Below the pieces are notes generated by a model, which was not told where the DNA came from, made no database searches, and saw only the letters and a list, made by a program, of their open reading frames with translations. DNA of 64,000 nucleotides, from contig NZ_FMWS01000001.1 of assembly GCF_900103255.1 (NCBI RefSeq), forward strand, positions 1-64,000. The letters run 5' to 3'. Made by a program: the position numbers and the translations under genes. Shown here in pieces: positions 31,640-40,525 of the stretch (its first letter is position 1; each line of letters begins with the position of its first letter). The stretch is from Gilliamella bombi. GTDB lineage: Bacteria; Pseudomonadota; Gammaproteobacteria; Enterobacterales; Orbaceae.

Positions 31640-32038
31640 TTATTTACTATCTACACTTAAATTATTTTTCGATACAAAATAAACGTCGCTCAATCCAGCT
31701 GAACAAAATTCAGTAATATCATTTTCGTTAACTTCTACTGCATCACCTTTTGTTATAACTTGATAGCTATTGCCATTATCATCATAAAAAACGAAGCGAT
31801 AAATTTGGGTATATACATATTTTTTCTTTATCATATTATTTGTATTTTTCTTTTTTTCTGATGCCAATAATGTTACTGTTGTTTTTGATGGATCTAAATC
31901 AGCCATCTCAACGATTCCTCCATCATATTGCATCCACCGAGCCGCATTATTCATGAAAGCATTTGCACAATTAGGTGTTTTAGCAAAAGAGATTATAGGC
32001 CACATTATTAGCCCAATAATTAAGAAATTTTTTTTCAT
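31640..32038 (-). CDS. small secreted protein of a tandem paralog family, member 1
   Basis: I do not recognise this family. The 132-aa product starts MKKNFLIIGLIMWPIISFAK, a signal peptide cleaved after FA or AK. The mature part begins TPNC and contains LASE, YTQIYRFVFYDDNGNSYQVI and a C-terminal FCSAG. Two cysteines, one near the start and one near the end, are shared with the two genes upstream, so a disulfide in the periplasm is plausible. It differs from its paralogs by an insertion of about 8 Lys/Asn residues after LASE and a different C-terminus. An ATG 12 codons upstream is possible but would precede the signal peptide. It may be a host-interaction or immunity protein; that is only a guess. 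Confidence 0.72.
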   Translation of the reverse strand: MKKNFLIIGLIMWPIISFAKTPNCANAFMNNAARWMQYDGGIVEMADLDPSKTTVTLLASEKKKNTNNMIKKKYVYTQIYRFVFYDDNGNSYQVITKGDAVEVNENDITEFCSAGLSDVYFVSKNNLSVDSK

Positions 32039-32146
32039 TTTACAACCTTTAATTTTTTGTCTTGCCGTATTCATTTAGCTAAATAATTGATAAAGCAATA
32101 ATATAGTTTGGTTAAACACGTCTGAAATCTTTAGTAATTTCACTAA

Positions 32147-32494
32147 TTAATCAAAATAATCAACCTGGCGTTTTGCTACTAAATAACTATCAACGTTACC
32201 TATTGAGCATTCTTTATCAGAATCTTCATTTTTTGTGATGACTTCGTAAGATTTATTTTGATTATCATACAAAACAAAGTGGTAAATTTGTGTATATAAA
32301 CCCTTACTTTTCTGTTCAGATGCTAAAAGTGTTATTCTCAATTTTGATTGATTCAAGTTTTCAATCTCCACTATATTACTACTTTTCAACCACTCTTTAG
32401 CCTTATTCAGAGCGTGATTATGGCAATCTGGCCCCTTAGCAAAGGATAGAATTGGACATAATATTAACAATATTAATAAAGAAAGCTTTTTCAT
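32147..32494 (-). CDS. small secreted protein of a tandem paralog family, member 2
   Basis: The 115-aa product has a signal peptide (MKKLSLLILLILCPILSFAK) and a mature chain starting GPDC, with LASEQKSKGLYTQIYHFVLY, SYEVITK, a second mature cysteine in KECSIGNVDSYLV and the ending KRQVDYFD. It shares this layout with the flanking genes 31640-32038 and 32592-32933, so it arose by tandem duplication. The function is unknown. AAGGT sits shortly before the ATG. About 108 nt separate it from member 1 and 97 nt from member 3. Confidence 0.74.
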   Translation of the reverse strand: MKKLSLLILLILCPILSFAKGPDCHNHALNKAKEWLKSSNIVEIENLNQSKLRITLLASEQKSKGLYTQIYHFVLYDNQNKSYEVITKNEDSDKECSIGNVDSYLVAKRQVDYFD

Positions 32495-32591
32495 ATAATT
32501 ACCTTAAATTATTCTTTTTTACCTATATTACTTATATCGTTGACTAAAAACAGTCTAAAATACCGAGTTTACTTACCTATTATTAGATAAC

Positions 32592-32933
32592 CTATTGATG
32601 AACTTGGCTTTTGGATATTAGATATTTATTCACATCACTCATTGAACATTCTTCGTATGATGCTTGGCTTTTTGTAATAACTTCGTAACTATTACCATTC
32701 TTATCATAAAAAACAAATTGATAAATTTGCGTATATAAATCTTTTTTTATTTTCTCTGAGGCCAATTGCATTATTTTGGTTTTTGATTCATCCAAGTCTT
32801 GGATATCTACTATCTTTTCATTTTTCATCCAAACCATGGTCATGTTCATAGGCCAAGTATAACAATTAGGTCCTTTGGCTAAAGATACTAGTGGCCATGA
32901 CATTAACAATATCAGTATAGTTAGTTTTTTCAT
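32592..32933 (-). CDS. small secreted protein of a tandem paralog family, member 3
   Basis: The 113-aa product has a signal peptide (MKKLTILILLMSWPLVSLAK) and a mature part starting GPNC, with MVWMKNEKIVDIQDLDESKT, LASE, YTQIYQFVFYDKNGNSYEVI and EECSMSDVNKYLISK. It is the most upstream of the three paralogs and the closest to the common pattern. ATG 32933 is chosen because the signal peptide begins there; an ATG 13 codons earlier is less likely. The upstream DNA is an IS remnant, which fits an accessory island. Function unknown. Confidence 0.74.
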   Translation of the reverse strand: MKKLTILILLMSWPLVSLAKGPNCYTWPMNMTMVWMKNEKIVDIQDLDESKTKIMQLASEKIKKDLYTQIYQFVFYDKNGNSYEVITKSQASYEECSMSDVNKYLISKSQVHQ

Positions 32934-33029
32934 ATTATTACCTAAATTGATTTCTTGTAGATGACGCCACAAAGTGTACCATGTAAAAATTAAGTTGTAA
33001 TTATAGACTGCTGATCTTTTGTGTTTATA

Positions 33030-33430
33030 TATTAATCAACAATACATTGGTAGCCACAAAAGTATAAATACCAGCGATAACATGCTGGCATAATTCCTAT
33101 TTGTTCTAAATGTTGAGTTATTGCACCTGAGCTATGTTGATGTGCTTGCACAATATAATCATCAAGTAAAACCCATTCGATATCAGCAATACTTAATAAT
33201 TATTTGATAATATACATTAATATGCTTTTTTCTAAATCATAAATTAAAACGTCTATAGACTGTATTACATTCACTAAATGTAGTCGGTAAATTTCGCCAA
33301 GAAATACCCGTTCTTATTTGGAACAGTATTTCCTCAAATGTCACTCTATATTCTGTTTTATTATAAACTCGACTCGTACTTTTCATTATTTTCAGTCGCG
33401 TTTTCCTTCCCACTGCTTATCTGTTAACCG
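33030..33430 (-). pseudogene. degenerate IS5-family transposase remnant
   Basis: Minus-strand translation gives pieces of an IS5-type transposase: LTDKQWE at about 33420, then FEEILFQIRTGISWRNLP and NTVYRRFN around 33260-33350, a frame break, then DIEWVLLDDYIVQAHQHSSG around 33120-33200. These match the order of the N-terminal insertion-domain helix and the first catalytic Asp region of the family. Several stops and shifts interrupt it, and the C-terminal half is gone. No clear terminal inverted repeats were found. Confidence 0.72.
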
Positions 33431-33495
33431 TTGTTAACGGTATAATGAATTAAGTTATGGTTATTTTTGGCAAAATTATTATAACGTTCACTATG

Positions 33496-33830
33496 TCATT
33501 TAAAAACTACCATCAAAGATAAATACATCCTAGATAAATTGTGATTTTTTAATCGTGTGATAACGTAATTTTTTATTTTACCACGTGAAACCCAACTAGT
33601 TAGTGGTGTATAAATTACTTTATTAGCCGTTTCAAAAATATATGGCTTACCATTTGTATTAAAAATAATTACCATATGAATGTATGGAGAGTTTGTTGCT
33701 TGTTTAATAGCCAGACTTTGTTGATTGTGTGGATGGAAAAATAAAATCACTATCTTGAGGTTTATAACTAGCAATACTAAAAAGCTAACTAGAGACAGAC
33801 AGCATAAATAATATAATAAAACGTATTAAA
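33496..33830 (-). pseudogene. broken YiiX/YebB-like permuted papain amidase gene
   Basis: Minus-strand translation shows a signal-like stretch (LIRFIILFMLSVSS), an in-frame TAG, YKPQDSDFIF, a frameshift, and then QQSLAIKQATNSPYIHMVII, FNTNGKPYIFET and YTPLTSWVSRGKIKNYVITR. This is the N-terminal half of YiiX-type NlpC/P60-like amidases, whose usual form reads DLIF, QSKAIQLAT, H-MGI, GKPYV-EA. The half containing the catalytic cysteine is missing; the frame ends near the IS5 remnant, which may have truncated it. No functional product is expected. Confidence 0.68.
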
Positions 33831-33866
33831 TTCCCCTTACCTGTAAATAATGTTATAAATTATAAA

Positions 33867-33902
33867 ATAGCTACTTATAAAATAGTATTTGTAAGTAGCT
33901 AT
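33867..33902 (-). terminator. terminator downstream of ndh
   Basis: An 11-bp inverted repeat (ATAGCTACTTA / TAAGTAGCTAT) with a 14-nt loop lies 13 nt after the ndh stop on the minus strand. It is followed on that strand by a T-rich stretch (TTTTATAATTT). Confidence 0.75.
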
Positions 33903-33914
33903 CTAAATGGGAAA

Positions 33915-35204
33915 CTAGTCTTGATGAGTAAAAATAGAAGCAAATTTATTTTTATACATCTCTTTACTAGCCTTAACAAATCGAATTGTTTTGAAAATAC
34001 CTAATAAGCTTGCTTGATGCATACGGTATAACAAACGATGAATAGTTAAAGCAAAAAAACCTTTAACATTCATTTCGCGTTTACCAGCAATTTTAACTAC
34101 ACCTTGTGCTGTATCATGGAGAGAAATAATCGTTCCATTATCAACATAATTAAATGATTTCATGGGTTTATTATTTAACATGTTAATGATATTTTCATAA
34201 CATATTTTTGCCATTTGATGTGCGGCTTGTGCAGTAGCTGGTGAGGCTCGCCCGCTGTTTTGCATAGCATAAGCACAATCACCAATAACAAAAATATTAT
34301 CATCGCGCGTTGTTTGTAATGTTGGTTTAACCACCAGTTGATTCGAACGGCTTGATTCTAAACCAGCAATATCTTTTAAATAGTCTGGTGCTTTTACACC
34401 TGCAGTCCAAATCATAATATCTGCGCTAATAATATCGCCTTCCTTTGGATAAAAGCCGTCACTTTCCGCCTTGGTTATCATGGTTTTTGTTAATACATGA
34501 ATACCACGTTTTTGAAGGGTATCGGTAATATTTAATGCCGTTTTTTCAGGTAAAGCAGGTAAAATACGGTCAGTTGCTTCAATAATAGATACATCAAGCA
34601 AATCAGAACACATTTTATTACGACCACAGTTGCCAAATGTTTCAACCATATGAGGTAACTCAGAAGCTAATTCAACACCTGTTGCGCCACCACCAACAAT
34701 AGCAATACGAATTTTATCTTCAGTCGTCGTTTCATGTTCATCAATAATTGAACAAAAACTAGCAAATTTTGTAATAAGTGTTTCACGTAGACGAATTGCA
34801 GCGTTTTGGTCATCTAAAAAGATACAATGTTCTTTAACTCCAGGTGTGCCAAAATCGTTTGAAGTACTTCCTATTGCCACAACTAATGTATCATATGGTA
34901 CAGAAATAGATTCACTATTTGAATTCTCAATAATAACATGCTTTTCTTCACGATTAAGATTAGTAAACGTGCCTTGAATAAATTGAAAATGGTGTTGTTG
35001 TCCTTGTTCAGCATAATCAATTTTATCAGCTTGCTCATTTAGAATACCAGTAGCAACTTCATGTAATAAAGGTTTCCAAATATGATAAGTATTTTTATCT
35101 ATTAGTGTAACCTCGGCTTGATTACTTTTCCCTAATTTATCGCCGAGATCAGTTGCTAATTCTAATCCTCCTGCGCCACCACCAATAATAATTATTTTAA
35201 CCAT
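33915..35204 (-). CDS. ndh: type II NADH:quinone dehydrogenase Ndh
   Basis: The 429-aa flavoprotein oxidises NADH and reduces quinone without pumping protons. FAD-binding GGGAGGLELATDLGD is at the start, DTLVVAIGS at about 108, the NADH-binding IVGGGATGVELASEL at about 165, and VFVIGDCA-type motif (NIFVIGDCAYAMQNSG) at about 300. The C-terminal amphipathic region (FFALTIHRLLYRMHQASLLG) anchors it to the membrane. It is a single-gene unit with a terminator downstream and an FNR-like site 66 nt upstream. Confidence 0.95.
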   Translation of the reverse strand: MVKIIIIGGGAGGLELATDLGDKLGKSNQAEVTLIDKNTYHIWKPLLHEVATGILNEQADKIDYAEQGQQHHFQFIQGTFTNLNREEKHVIIENSNSESISVPYDTLVVAIGSTSNDFGTPGVKEHCIFLDDQNAAIRLRETLITKFASFCSIIDEHETTTEDKIRIAIVGGGATGVELASELPHMVETFGNCGRNKMCSDLLDVSIIEATDRILPALPEKTALNITDTLQKRGIHVLTKTMITKAESDGFYPKEGDIISADIMIWTAGVKAPDYLKDIAGLESSRSNQLVVKPTLQTTRDDNIFVIGDCAYAMQNSGRASPATAQAAHQMAKICYENIINMLNNKPMKSFNYVDNGTIISLHDTAQGVVKIAGKREMNVKGFFALTIHRLLYRMHQASLLGIFKTIRFVKASKEMYKNKFASIFTHQD

Positions 35205-35541
35205 ATTAAATACCTTAAATTTTTATTTTTTAATAGTTTACTAAATAAGTAGGTTTTTATCTATTTTATTTGACTAATATCACTTATAAATAAAACCTAT
35301 TAAAGTATCATTTTATAATTAATAAAATTTATTTTAAGTAGATATAAAAAATCAGTTACCACTATAATAACTTAGTATTGATATTAATTCATTTTTAAAT
35401 TAAATTGATATGCTTTGTGTAAATAAAGCAATTTTCGTATAATGGGAGAGAGTAAATTTTACATATGCTTATTTTACAAAGTATATAATAATTTTAATTC
35501 TCTATTTCTTATCTCTTTAATACCACTCTATACAAAATTTT
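35205..35541. other. intergenic region between divergent ndh and exporter genes
   Basis: The 337-bp AT-rich gap must contain promoters for ndh (leftward) and the HlyD-type gene (rightward). The only distinct site seen is the FNR-like sequence at 35270-35283. No small gene or repeat was found. Confidence 0.6.
35270..35283. promoter_or_regulatory. FNR-like binding site upstream of ndh
   Basis: TTGAC-TAAT-ATCAC matches the FNR consensus TTGAT-N4-ATCAA with one change in each half. It lies 66 nt upstream of the ndh start. FNR represses ndh in E. coli, so oxygen-dependent control would fit. Confidence 0.4.
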
Positions 35542-36513
35542 ATGAACAAAAAAGTTTTTACTATTATTGCGTTAATCGTTATTTTAATATCAATGACGAT
35601 TTTAATTCGCTCACACAATAGTCAGTTTATCTTACAAGGAGAAGTTGATGCACCGAATGTTAGCGTTGCTTCTAAAGCCAAAGGTAGAGTGCAATTTATT
35701 CATGTTCATCGAGGTGATGACGTTAAACCTGGTGATATTCTTATTACTCTCGATAGCCCTGAGCTTTTAGCTCAAGTCAAAGCGGCTGAAGCAGCGCGAG
35801 ACCAAGCAAAAGCTCAATTAGCACTTTCGGAGCATGGAACTCGTGAAGAAAGCATTCGTTATTATGAAGCAATTCTTGAGCAAGCAAAGGTAACATATGA
35901 TAATGCTTCCAAAGAATATGAGCGTAACAAAGCTATTTCGGCCAAAGGTTATGTTTCTCAATCTATCTTAGATAGCGCATTAAAAACACGCGATTCAGCG
36001 TTTCAACAGGTTCAATCAGCACAAGCTAATTTAGACCAAGCTAAAAATGGAGATCGCATTGAGCAACGTGAAATTTATGCTGCCAAATTGGAAGAAGCCG
36101 GAGAGCAACTTAAACAGCTACAAATACAATATGATGATTTACAAGTTAAAGCGCAAGTAGCAGGTGAAATTGGTTCTATTCCTGCTGAAGTTGGCGAATT
36201 GTTTAATGCTAACAGCCCATTGTTAACAGTGATTCAATTACCTCAAGCTTATTTCGTATTTAACTTGCGTGAAGATATTATGTCTAATATTCGCAAAGGT
36301 GATCATATTATACTTGAAGTACCTGCACTCAATCACAAAGAAATTGAAGCCGAAATTCGTTATATAGCACCAATGGGCGATTATGCAACTAAACGTGCAA
36401 CAAGAGCAACAGGAGATTTTGATTTAAAAACCTTTGAAGTAAGACTCTATCCTATTGCACCTGTTGAAGGTTTACGTGCAGGTATGAGCACATTATGGAA
36501 GCTAGACAAATAA
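35542..36513 (+). CDS. HlyD-family periplasmic adaptor (membrane fusion protein)
   Basis: The 323-aa protein has one N-terminal membrane anchor (VFTIIALIVILISMTILI), a biotinyl-lipoyl half-motif (GRVQFIHVHRGDDVKPGDIL), a long coiled-coil hairpin (about 80-190, rich in Ala/Gln/Glu) and the returning barrel (VGELFNANSPLLTVIQLPQA). It resembles YhiI/EmrA-type adaptors that bridge an inner-membrane exporter to an outer-membrane channel. The next two genes are ABC-2 permeases, the first overlapping by a base, so these three form an export unit. Substrate unknown. Confidence 0.85.
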   Translation: MNKKVFTIIALIVILISMTILIRSHNSQFILQGEVDAPNVSVASKAKGRVQFIHVHRGDDVKPGDILITLDSPELLAQVKAAEAARDQAKAQLALSEHGTREESIRYYEAILEQAKVTYDNASKEYERNKAISAKGYVSQSILDSALKTRDSAFQQVQSAQANLDQAKNGDRIEQREIYAAKLEEAGEQLKQLQIQYDDLQVKAQVAGEIGSIPAEVGELFNANSPLLTVIQLPQAYFVFNLREDIMSNIRKGDHIILEVPALNHKEIEAEIRYIAPMGDYATKRATRATGDFDLKTFEVRLYPIAPVEGLRAGMSTLWKLDK

Positions 36514-37634
36514 TGTTAGATTTCTGGCATCGTTTTAAAGAGGCGTTTAACGCCGAAATACCACAAATTTTTAGGCGGTTTACCTTTCACTGGCTAATGT
36601 GGATTATGCCACTAATTATCTTTGTGTTAATTAGTAGTATTTTTTATCGAGGTGTATTATATGATTTACCAGTAGGTTATATTGATCAAGATAAGAGTAC
36701 TTTATCACGCGAACTCGTGCGTAATCTTAATGCTGCAGCACATGCAGATCTTATCAATTATGATAGCCAACTTTTTGATGCTGAGCGTGATCTGCAAAAA
36801 GCAAAAATTTATGCGCTACTTTATATTCCACCTAATTTTGAAGCGGATGTATTATCAGGTCGCCAACCTACACCAATGCTTTATTATAATGCGTTATATT
36901 ATAGTGCTGGATTATATTCGATCATGGATTATTCTGGGTTGATAGCAACAATCAATACCCAATATCGAACCACCATGGCTACTAGCATTGGCATGCCAGT
37001 TCCCCCATTGGCAAAAGTTAACTTTAATTATGATGGTTTATTTAATGCTAGTGGTAACTCAATGTACTTCCAACAATTTTCCGCAGTAGTGCATTTATTG
37101 CAGCTATTTGTTGTAACCACAACAATTCACATTTTAGCACAGTTGCCAAAGCGAACTCGTCCTAGCTACCCTTTTGTTTTAGGGAAATTAGCACCTTATA
37201 CAATTTGGTTTACTATGCTGCTTATTTTTGAAATTGCTATGCTGGTTTTGTTTTCTAATGCGCGTGTATCAGGTTCTCCTTTTGCCATGATGATAGTGGT
37301 ATTTTTCTATGTTATTGCAGCACAAAGCATTGGTATTTTGCTATACACTTTTACTAAAACTCCTATTGATGCCTATACTTATATAGGTATTTTAGTTGGA
37401 CTTGCATTAACTTATTCTGGTGTTGTTGTACCTGAACTATCCATGCCATGGATTGCTAGATTTATCTCTTCGCTTGAACCATTAACTTATGCACTAAATA
37501 AACTGTTCGATCTGTTTTTGCGTCACTCTAGTTATTTGTCGGTGTTAAAAACATGCGGAATTTTAATGATCTATCCAATTATTATTACCGTGTTAGTCAG
37601 AAAGCGTCTAGTAAGACGTTTACATTCACAGTAA
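36513..37634 (+). CDS. ABC-2 type transporter permease (YhhJ-like), first copy
   Basis: The 373-aa protein has the ABC-2 layout: one N-terminal membrane helix (LMWIMPLIIFVLISSIFYRG), a large extracytoplasmic domain of about 150 residues starting LPVGYIDQDKSTLSRELVRN, and five more helices (for example VHLLQLFVVTTTIHILAQLP). ATG 36513 overlaps the preceding stop as TAATG; an ATG at 36495 is an alternative. It is 15 nt upstream of a paralogous permease gene. No nucleotide-binding domain is present here or in the neighbouring genes, which is unusual. Confidence 0.83.
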   Translation: MLDFWHRFKEAFNAEIPQIFRRFTFHWLMWIMPLIIFVLISSIFYRGVLYDLPVGYIDQDKSTLSRELVRNLNAAAHADLINYDSQLFDAERDLQKAKIYALLYIPPNFEADVLSGRQPTPMLYYNALYYSAGLYSIMDYSGLIATINTQYRTTMATSIGMPVPPLAKVNFNYDGLFNASGNSMYFQQFSAVVHLLQLFVVTTTIHILAQLPKRTRPSYPFVLGKLAPYTIWFTMLLIFEIAMLVLFSNARVSGSPFAMMIVVFFYVIAAQSIGILLYTFTKTPIDAYTYIGILVGLALTYSGVVVPELSMPWIARFISSLEPLTYALNKLFDLFLRHSSYLSVLKTCGILMIYPIIITVLVRKRLVRRLHSQ

Positions 37635-37648
37635 GAGGATAAATTTAG

Positions 37649-38812
37649 ATGATTAAAATATTTTGGTCTTCATTTATAAAAATATTCTTTTATCTGTTAG
37701 GACGACCAATGTGGTTATTGTTACTATTGTCAGTATCATTAATGAGCCTTGTTTATATTAATGGAACTATCACTAATTTACCGATAGCAATTGTTGATCA
37801 AGATCATACTCCAACAAGCCGTGGTTTAATTCGCTCATTAGAAACAAGTTCAAAAATTGATACGATTATTTATGAAAGCTCTCTTCAAGCTTATGATGAT
37901 ATCAATAATCGTAAACTTTTTGCTGTGATCACAATTCCAAGAGATTTTGAAAAGCGTCTAATAAATGGTGAAGAAGTTACAATTCCTGCATATGGTGATG
38001 CTTCAAGTCGTTTAGCTAATGGTTTAATACAAGTTGATATAAAAGGGATATATCAGCAGATATTGACTGAATATAATACTAAAATAATGCGTAATAACGG
38101 ATTTTCAGATAAACAGATCAATATTATTTTATCACCTATAAAAGGTCAAACCGAACCACTTTATAATGCAGGCATCAGTTTTGCTGCCATTACCTTTCCA
38201 GGTTTGTTAGTCATGTTGTTACAACACTCTTTTTTAATTGCTTCAACTCGTACTAATATCACCCTAAATTCGCTACCCCAAGGCAAACCGCCTAAAATTG
38301 TTGTCTTTGGCAGTTTATGTGGGTTATTACCTATCTGGTTATTTTTATCTATTGTATTATTTGGTTTATGGCCTTGGATACTTGGTTATCGGCAATTGGC
38401 TAGCATTCCCGAAATATTAATCATGACATTTCCACTATTACTTGGGGCGCTAGGTTTGAGCAAATTACTAACAGAATGTTTACGCCGTACTGAGATGATA
38501 TATCTTACATTAGCATTTTTAACCACTCCTGTTTTCTATCTTTCAGGAACCATTTGGCCTATTGATGCAATGCCATTATGGGTACAATGTGTTTCTTATT
38601 CTCTACCTTCAACTTGGGCAACCAATATGATTGCAGGAGTGAATCAAATGGGGTTAAGCTTATCAGATAACTGGCTAAATATATTTATGATACTTTTACT
38701 AGGAGTAATATATAGCTCGTTAGGTATTTTCATATCAGCCTTACGAGAAGGAAAAGTTAGAAGTATATTTAGAAAAATGAAAACGTTTCGATATTCAAAA
38801 ATGCGTAGCTAA
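37649..38812 (+). CDS. ABC-2 type transporter permease, second copy
   Basis: The 387-aa protein shares the layout of the preceding gene: first helix (MWLLLLLSVSLMSLVYING), LPIAIVDQDHTPTSRGLIRS at the start of the outer domain, and a C-terminal block of five helices with FYLSGTIWPIDAMPLWVQ, a well-conserved ABC-2 motif. It probably pairs with the first permease as a heterodimer. In the related YhiI-RbbA-YhhJ system the ATPase is encoded between; here none is seen between the HlyD gene and menA. AAGAGGA precedes the ATG. Confidence 0.83.
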   Translation: MIKIFWSSFIKIFFYLLGRPMWLLLLLSVSLMSLVYINGTITNLPIAIVDQDHTPTSRGLIRSLETSSKIDTIIYESSLQAYDDINNRKLFAVITIPRDFEKRLINGEEVTIPAYGDASSRLANGLIQVDIKGIYQQILTEYNTKIMRNNGFSDKQINIILSPIKGQTEPLYNAGISFAAITFPGLLVMLLQHSFLIASTRTNITLNSLPQGKPPKIVVFGSLCGLLPIWLFLSIVLFGLWPWILGYRQLASIPEILIMTFPLLLGALGLSKLLTECLRRTEMIYLTLAFLTTPVFYLSGTIWPIDAMPLWVQCVSYSLPSTWATNMIAGVNQMGLSLSDNWLNIFMILLLGVIYSSLGIFISALREGKVRSIFRKMKTFRYSKMRS

Positions 38813-38953
38813 ATGATAAATATGGGTAAAGTGCATATACGGAAAATAATCTGAGTTTTACTGAAGGAGCTTTTTATTACTAACACAGTGAATTGATTCA
38901 GTATTCCTGTTATTATGATTTATAGTTTTCACTAAAAATAATACAGTTATTGA

Positions 38954-39856
38954 ATGTACAATAAATTTTACCCATGGATTATTAGTTTACGGTTAAAAAC
39001 CATACCTCTTTCTCTTTCTGCGATATTAGTAGGTAATGCACTAGCTTATTGGCAACATCAATTTAGTTTTTGGATACTACTGTTTTCATTAATTACAGCA
39101 TCATTGTTACAAATTCTTTCTAATCTAGCCAATGATTACGGAGATGAAATTAAAGGTAGCGATCAAAACAATCTTACTGCCCATAATCGAGGTATACAAT
39201 TAGGCTTAATTACACTTAAGCAGCTAAAAATAGCGCTATGGATTAATATTTTTTTATGTATTTTATTTGGGCTGATTTTGCTTATATTTGCTTGTAATAA
39301 TATTTATGAATTATTTATTTTTATATTATTAGGATTATTATCTATTGTTGCCGCAATAACTTATACCATAGGTAAAAAACCTTACGGCTATATTGGATTT
39401 GGCGATCTATCAGTACTTACTTTTTTTGGTTTGATTGGTGTCATGGGGAGTTTCTACTTGCAAACTAAGGTATTCTCTTTATCCATTATTTTACCTTCTT
39501 TAGGCTGTGGTTTGTTATCCGTTGCTGTGCTTAATATCAATAACCTTCGTGATATAGAACTAGATCGAAAAAGTAATAAGCGTACTTTAGTGGTAATGAT
39601 TGGTAAATGTATGGGGCGATATTATCATTTATTGCTATTACTCATAGCATTTTGTTTGCTAAGTTTATTTGCATACAATAAATTACAAACAATCTGGAGC
39701 GGTTTGTTTATATTAACATTACCGTTATTTATTAAGCATATTTATATGGTTTTTCAATTTAATACGCACAAAGAAGGGGTACCTTTATTATTACAGATGG
39801 TCAAACTTGCTTTATTGACTAATTTACTTTATTGTTTGGGGATTATTTTGAGCTAG
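38954..39856 (+). CDS. menA: 1,4-dihydroxy-2-naphthoate polyprenyltransferase MenA
   Basis: The 300-aa integral membrane prenyltransferase attaches the isoprenoid tail in menaquinone synthesis. The first Asp-rich motif is NLANDYGDEIKGSDQNN (about residue 55) and the second is NINNLRDIELDRKSNKRTL (about 195); hydrophobic helices fill the rest. rraA follows after 83 nt, as in E. coli (menA-rraA). The ribosome site before ATG 38954 is weak. Together with ubiUV this suggests both menaquinone and ubiquinone are made. Confidence 0.93.
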   Translation: MYNKFYPWIISLRLKTIPLSLSAILVGNALAYWQHQFSFWILLFSLITASLLQILSNLANDYGDEIKGSDQNNLTAHNRGIQLGLITLKQLKIALWINIFLCILFGLILLIFACNNIYELFIFILLGLLSIVAAITYTIGKKPYGYIGFGDLSVLTFFGLIGVMGSFYLQTKVFSLSIILPSLGCGLLSVAVLNINNLRDIELDRKSNKRTLVVMIGKCMGRYYHLLLLLIAFCLLSLFAYNKLQTIWSGLFILTLPLFIKHIYMVFQFNTHKEGVPLLLQMVKLALLTNLLYCLGIILS

Positions 39857-39945
39857 TTCACGTTTATTTAATTTTAATATCATTTTACTTGGTATTAGCG
39901 TTATACTAAATAAACTTATATATCACAGCAAAAGGAGACTTGATA

Positions 39946-40437
39946 ATGGAGTTTGATACTTCAATTCTTTGCGATTATTACCCAGAAGATGTTAACGTAG
40001 TTGAACCAATATTTAGTAATTTTGGTGGCGTAGCATCGTTTTCAGGTCAAGCTGTAACAGTTAAATGTTTTGAAGATAACGGCTTACTATACGAAATTTT
40101 GCAATCAGACGGCTCAGGAAAAATCCTTGTTATTGATGGGGGGGGCTCTGTTCGTCGAGCGCTAATTGATGCAGAGCTAGTAGATATTGCTGTTCAAAAT
40201 CAATGGGAAGGAATAATTATCTATGGTGCTGTTCGCCAAGTTGATTATCTAGCTGAAGCCGACATTGGCATTCAAGCTCTAGCAGCTATTCCTGTTGGTG
40301 CTGAAGATCAAGGCATTGGTGAAATTGATATTCGTGTTAATTTTGGTGGAGTGACTTTCTTCTCAGGTGATTTTGTCTATGCTGATAACACAGGTATCAT
40401 CTTATCTGAAATTGCTCTTGAAATTGAAGATAAATAA
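39946..40437 (+). CDS. rraA: ribonuclease E inhibitor RraA
   Basis: The 163-aa trimeric protein binds RNase E and restrains its activity. It starts [20 protein letters not shown] and has the family core [58 protein letters not shown] and [13 protein letters not shown] 39946 is preceded by AAAGGAG; a TTG two codons earlier is not needed. A terminator and a 42-bp element follow. Confidence 0.95.
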   Translation: MEFDTSILCDYYPEDVNVVEPIFSNFGGVASFSGQAVTVKCFEDNGLLYEILQSDGSGKILVIDGGGSVRRALIDAELVDIAVQNQWEGIIIYGAVRQVDYLAEADIGIQALAAIPVGAEDQGIGEIDIRVNFGGVTFFSGDFVYADNTGIILSEIALEIEDK

Positions 40438-40448
40438 AAAATAGTGTG

Positions 40449-40476
40449 AACCGCCGGTACATATCGGTGGTTTTTA
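40449..40476 (+). terminator. terminator after rraA
   Basis: ACCGCCG pairs with CGGTGGT (one G-T pair) and is followed by TTTTT. The T run merges with the start of the 42-bp element copy C. Confidence 0.82.
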
Positions 40477-40513
40477 TACTTAAACGTATACTTACCTGAA
40501 ACTTTTTAACAAA
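40472..40513 (+). repeat. 42-bp dispersed 3'-flanking element, copy C
   Basis: Begins in the T run of the rraA terminator, 34 nt after the rraA stop. Its dyad is the least perfect (ACTTAC-CT-GAAACT). It lies between the convergent genes rraA and dprA, ending 12 nt from the dprA stop. Confidence 0.85.
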
Positions 40514-40525
40514 AAATCTTTAATT

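Noticed and set aside
33496-33774. A complete 92-aa gene on the minus strand
   Set aside because: Its translation is the middle of a YiiX-type amidase with N-terminal signal in another frame and no C-terminal catalytic half, so it is called a pseudogene.
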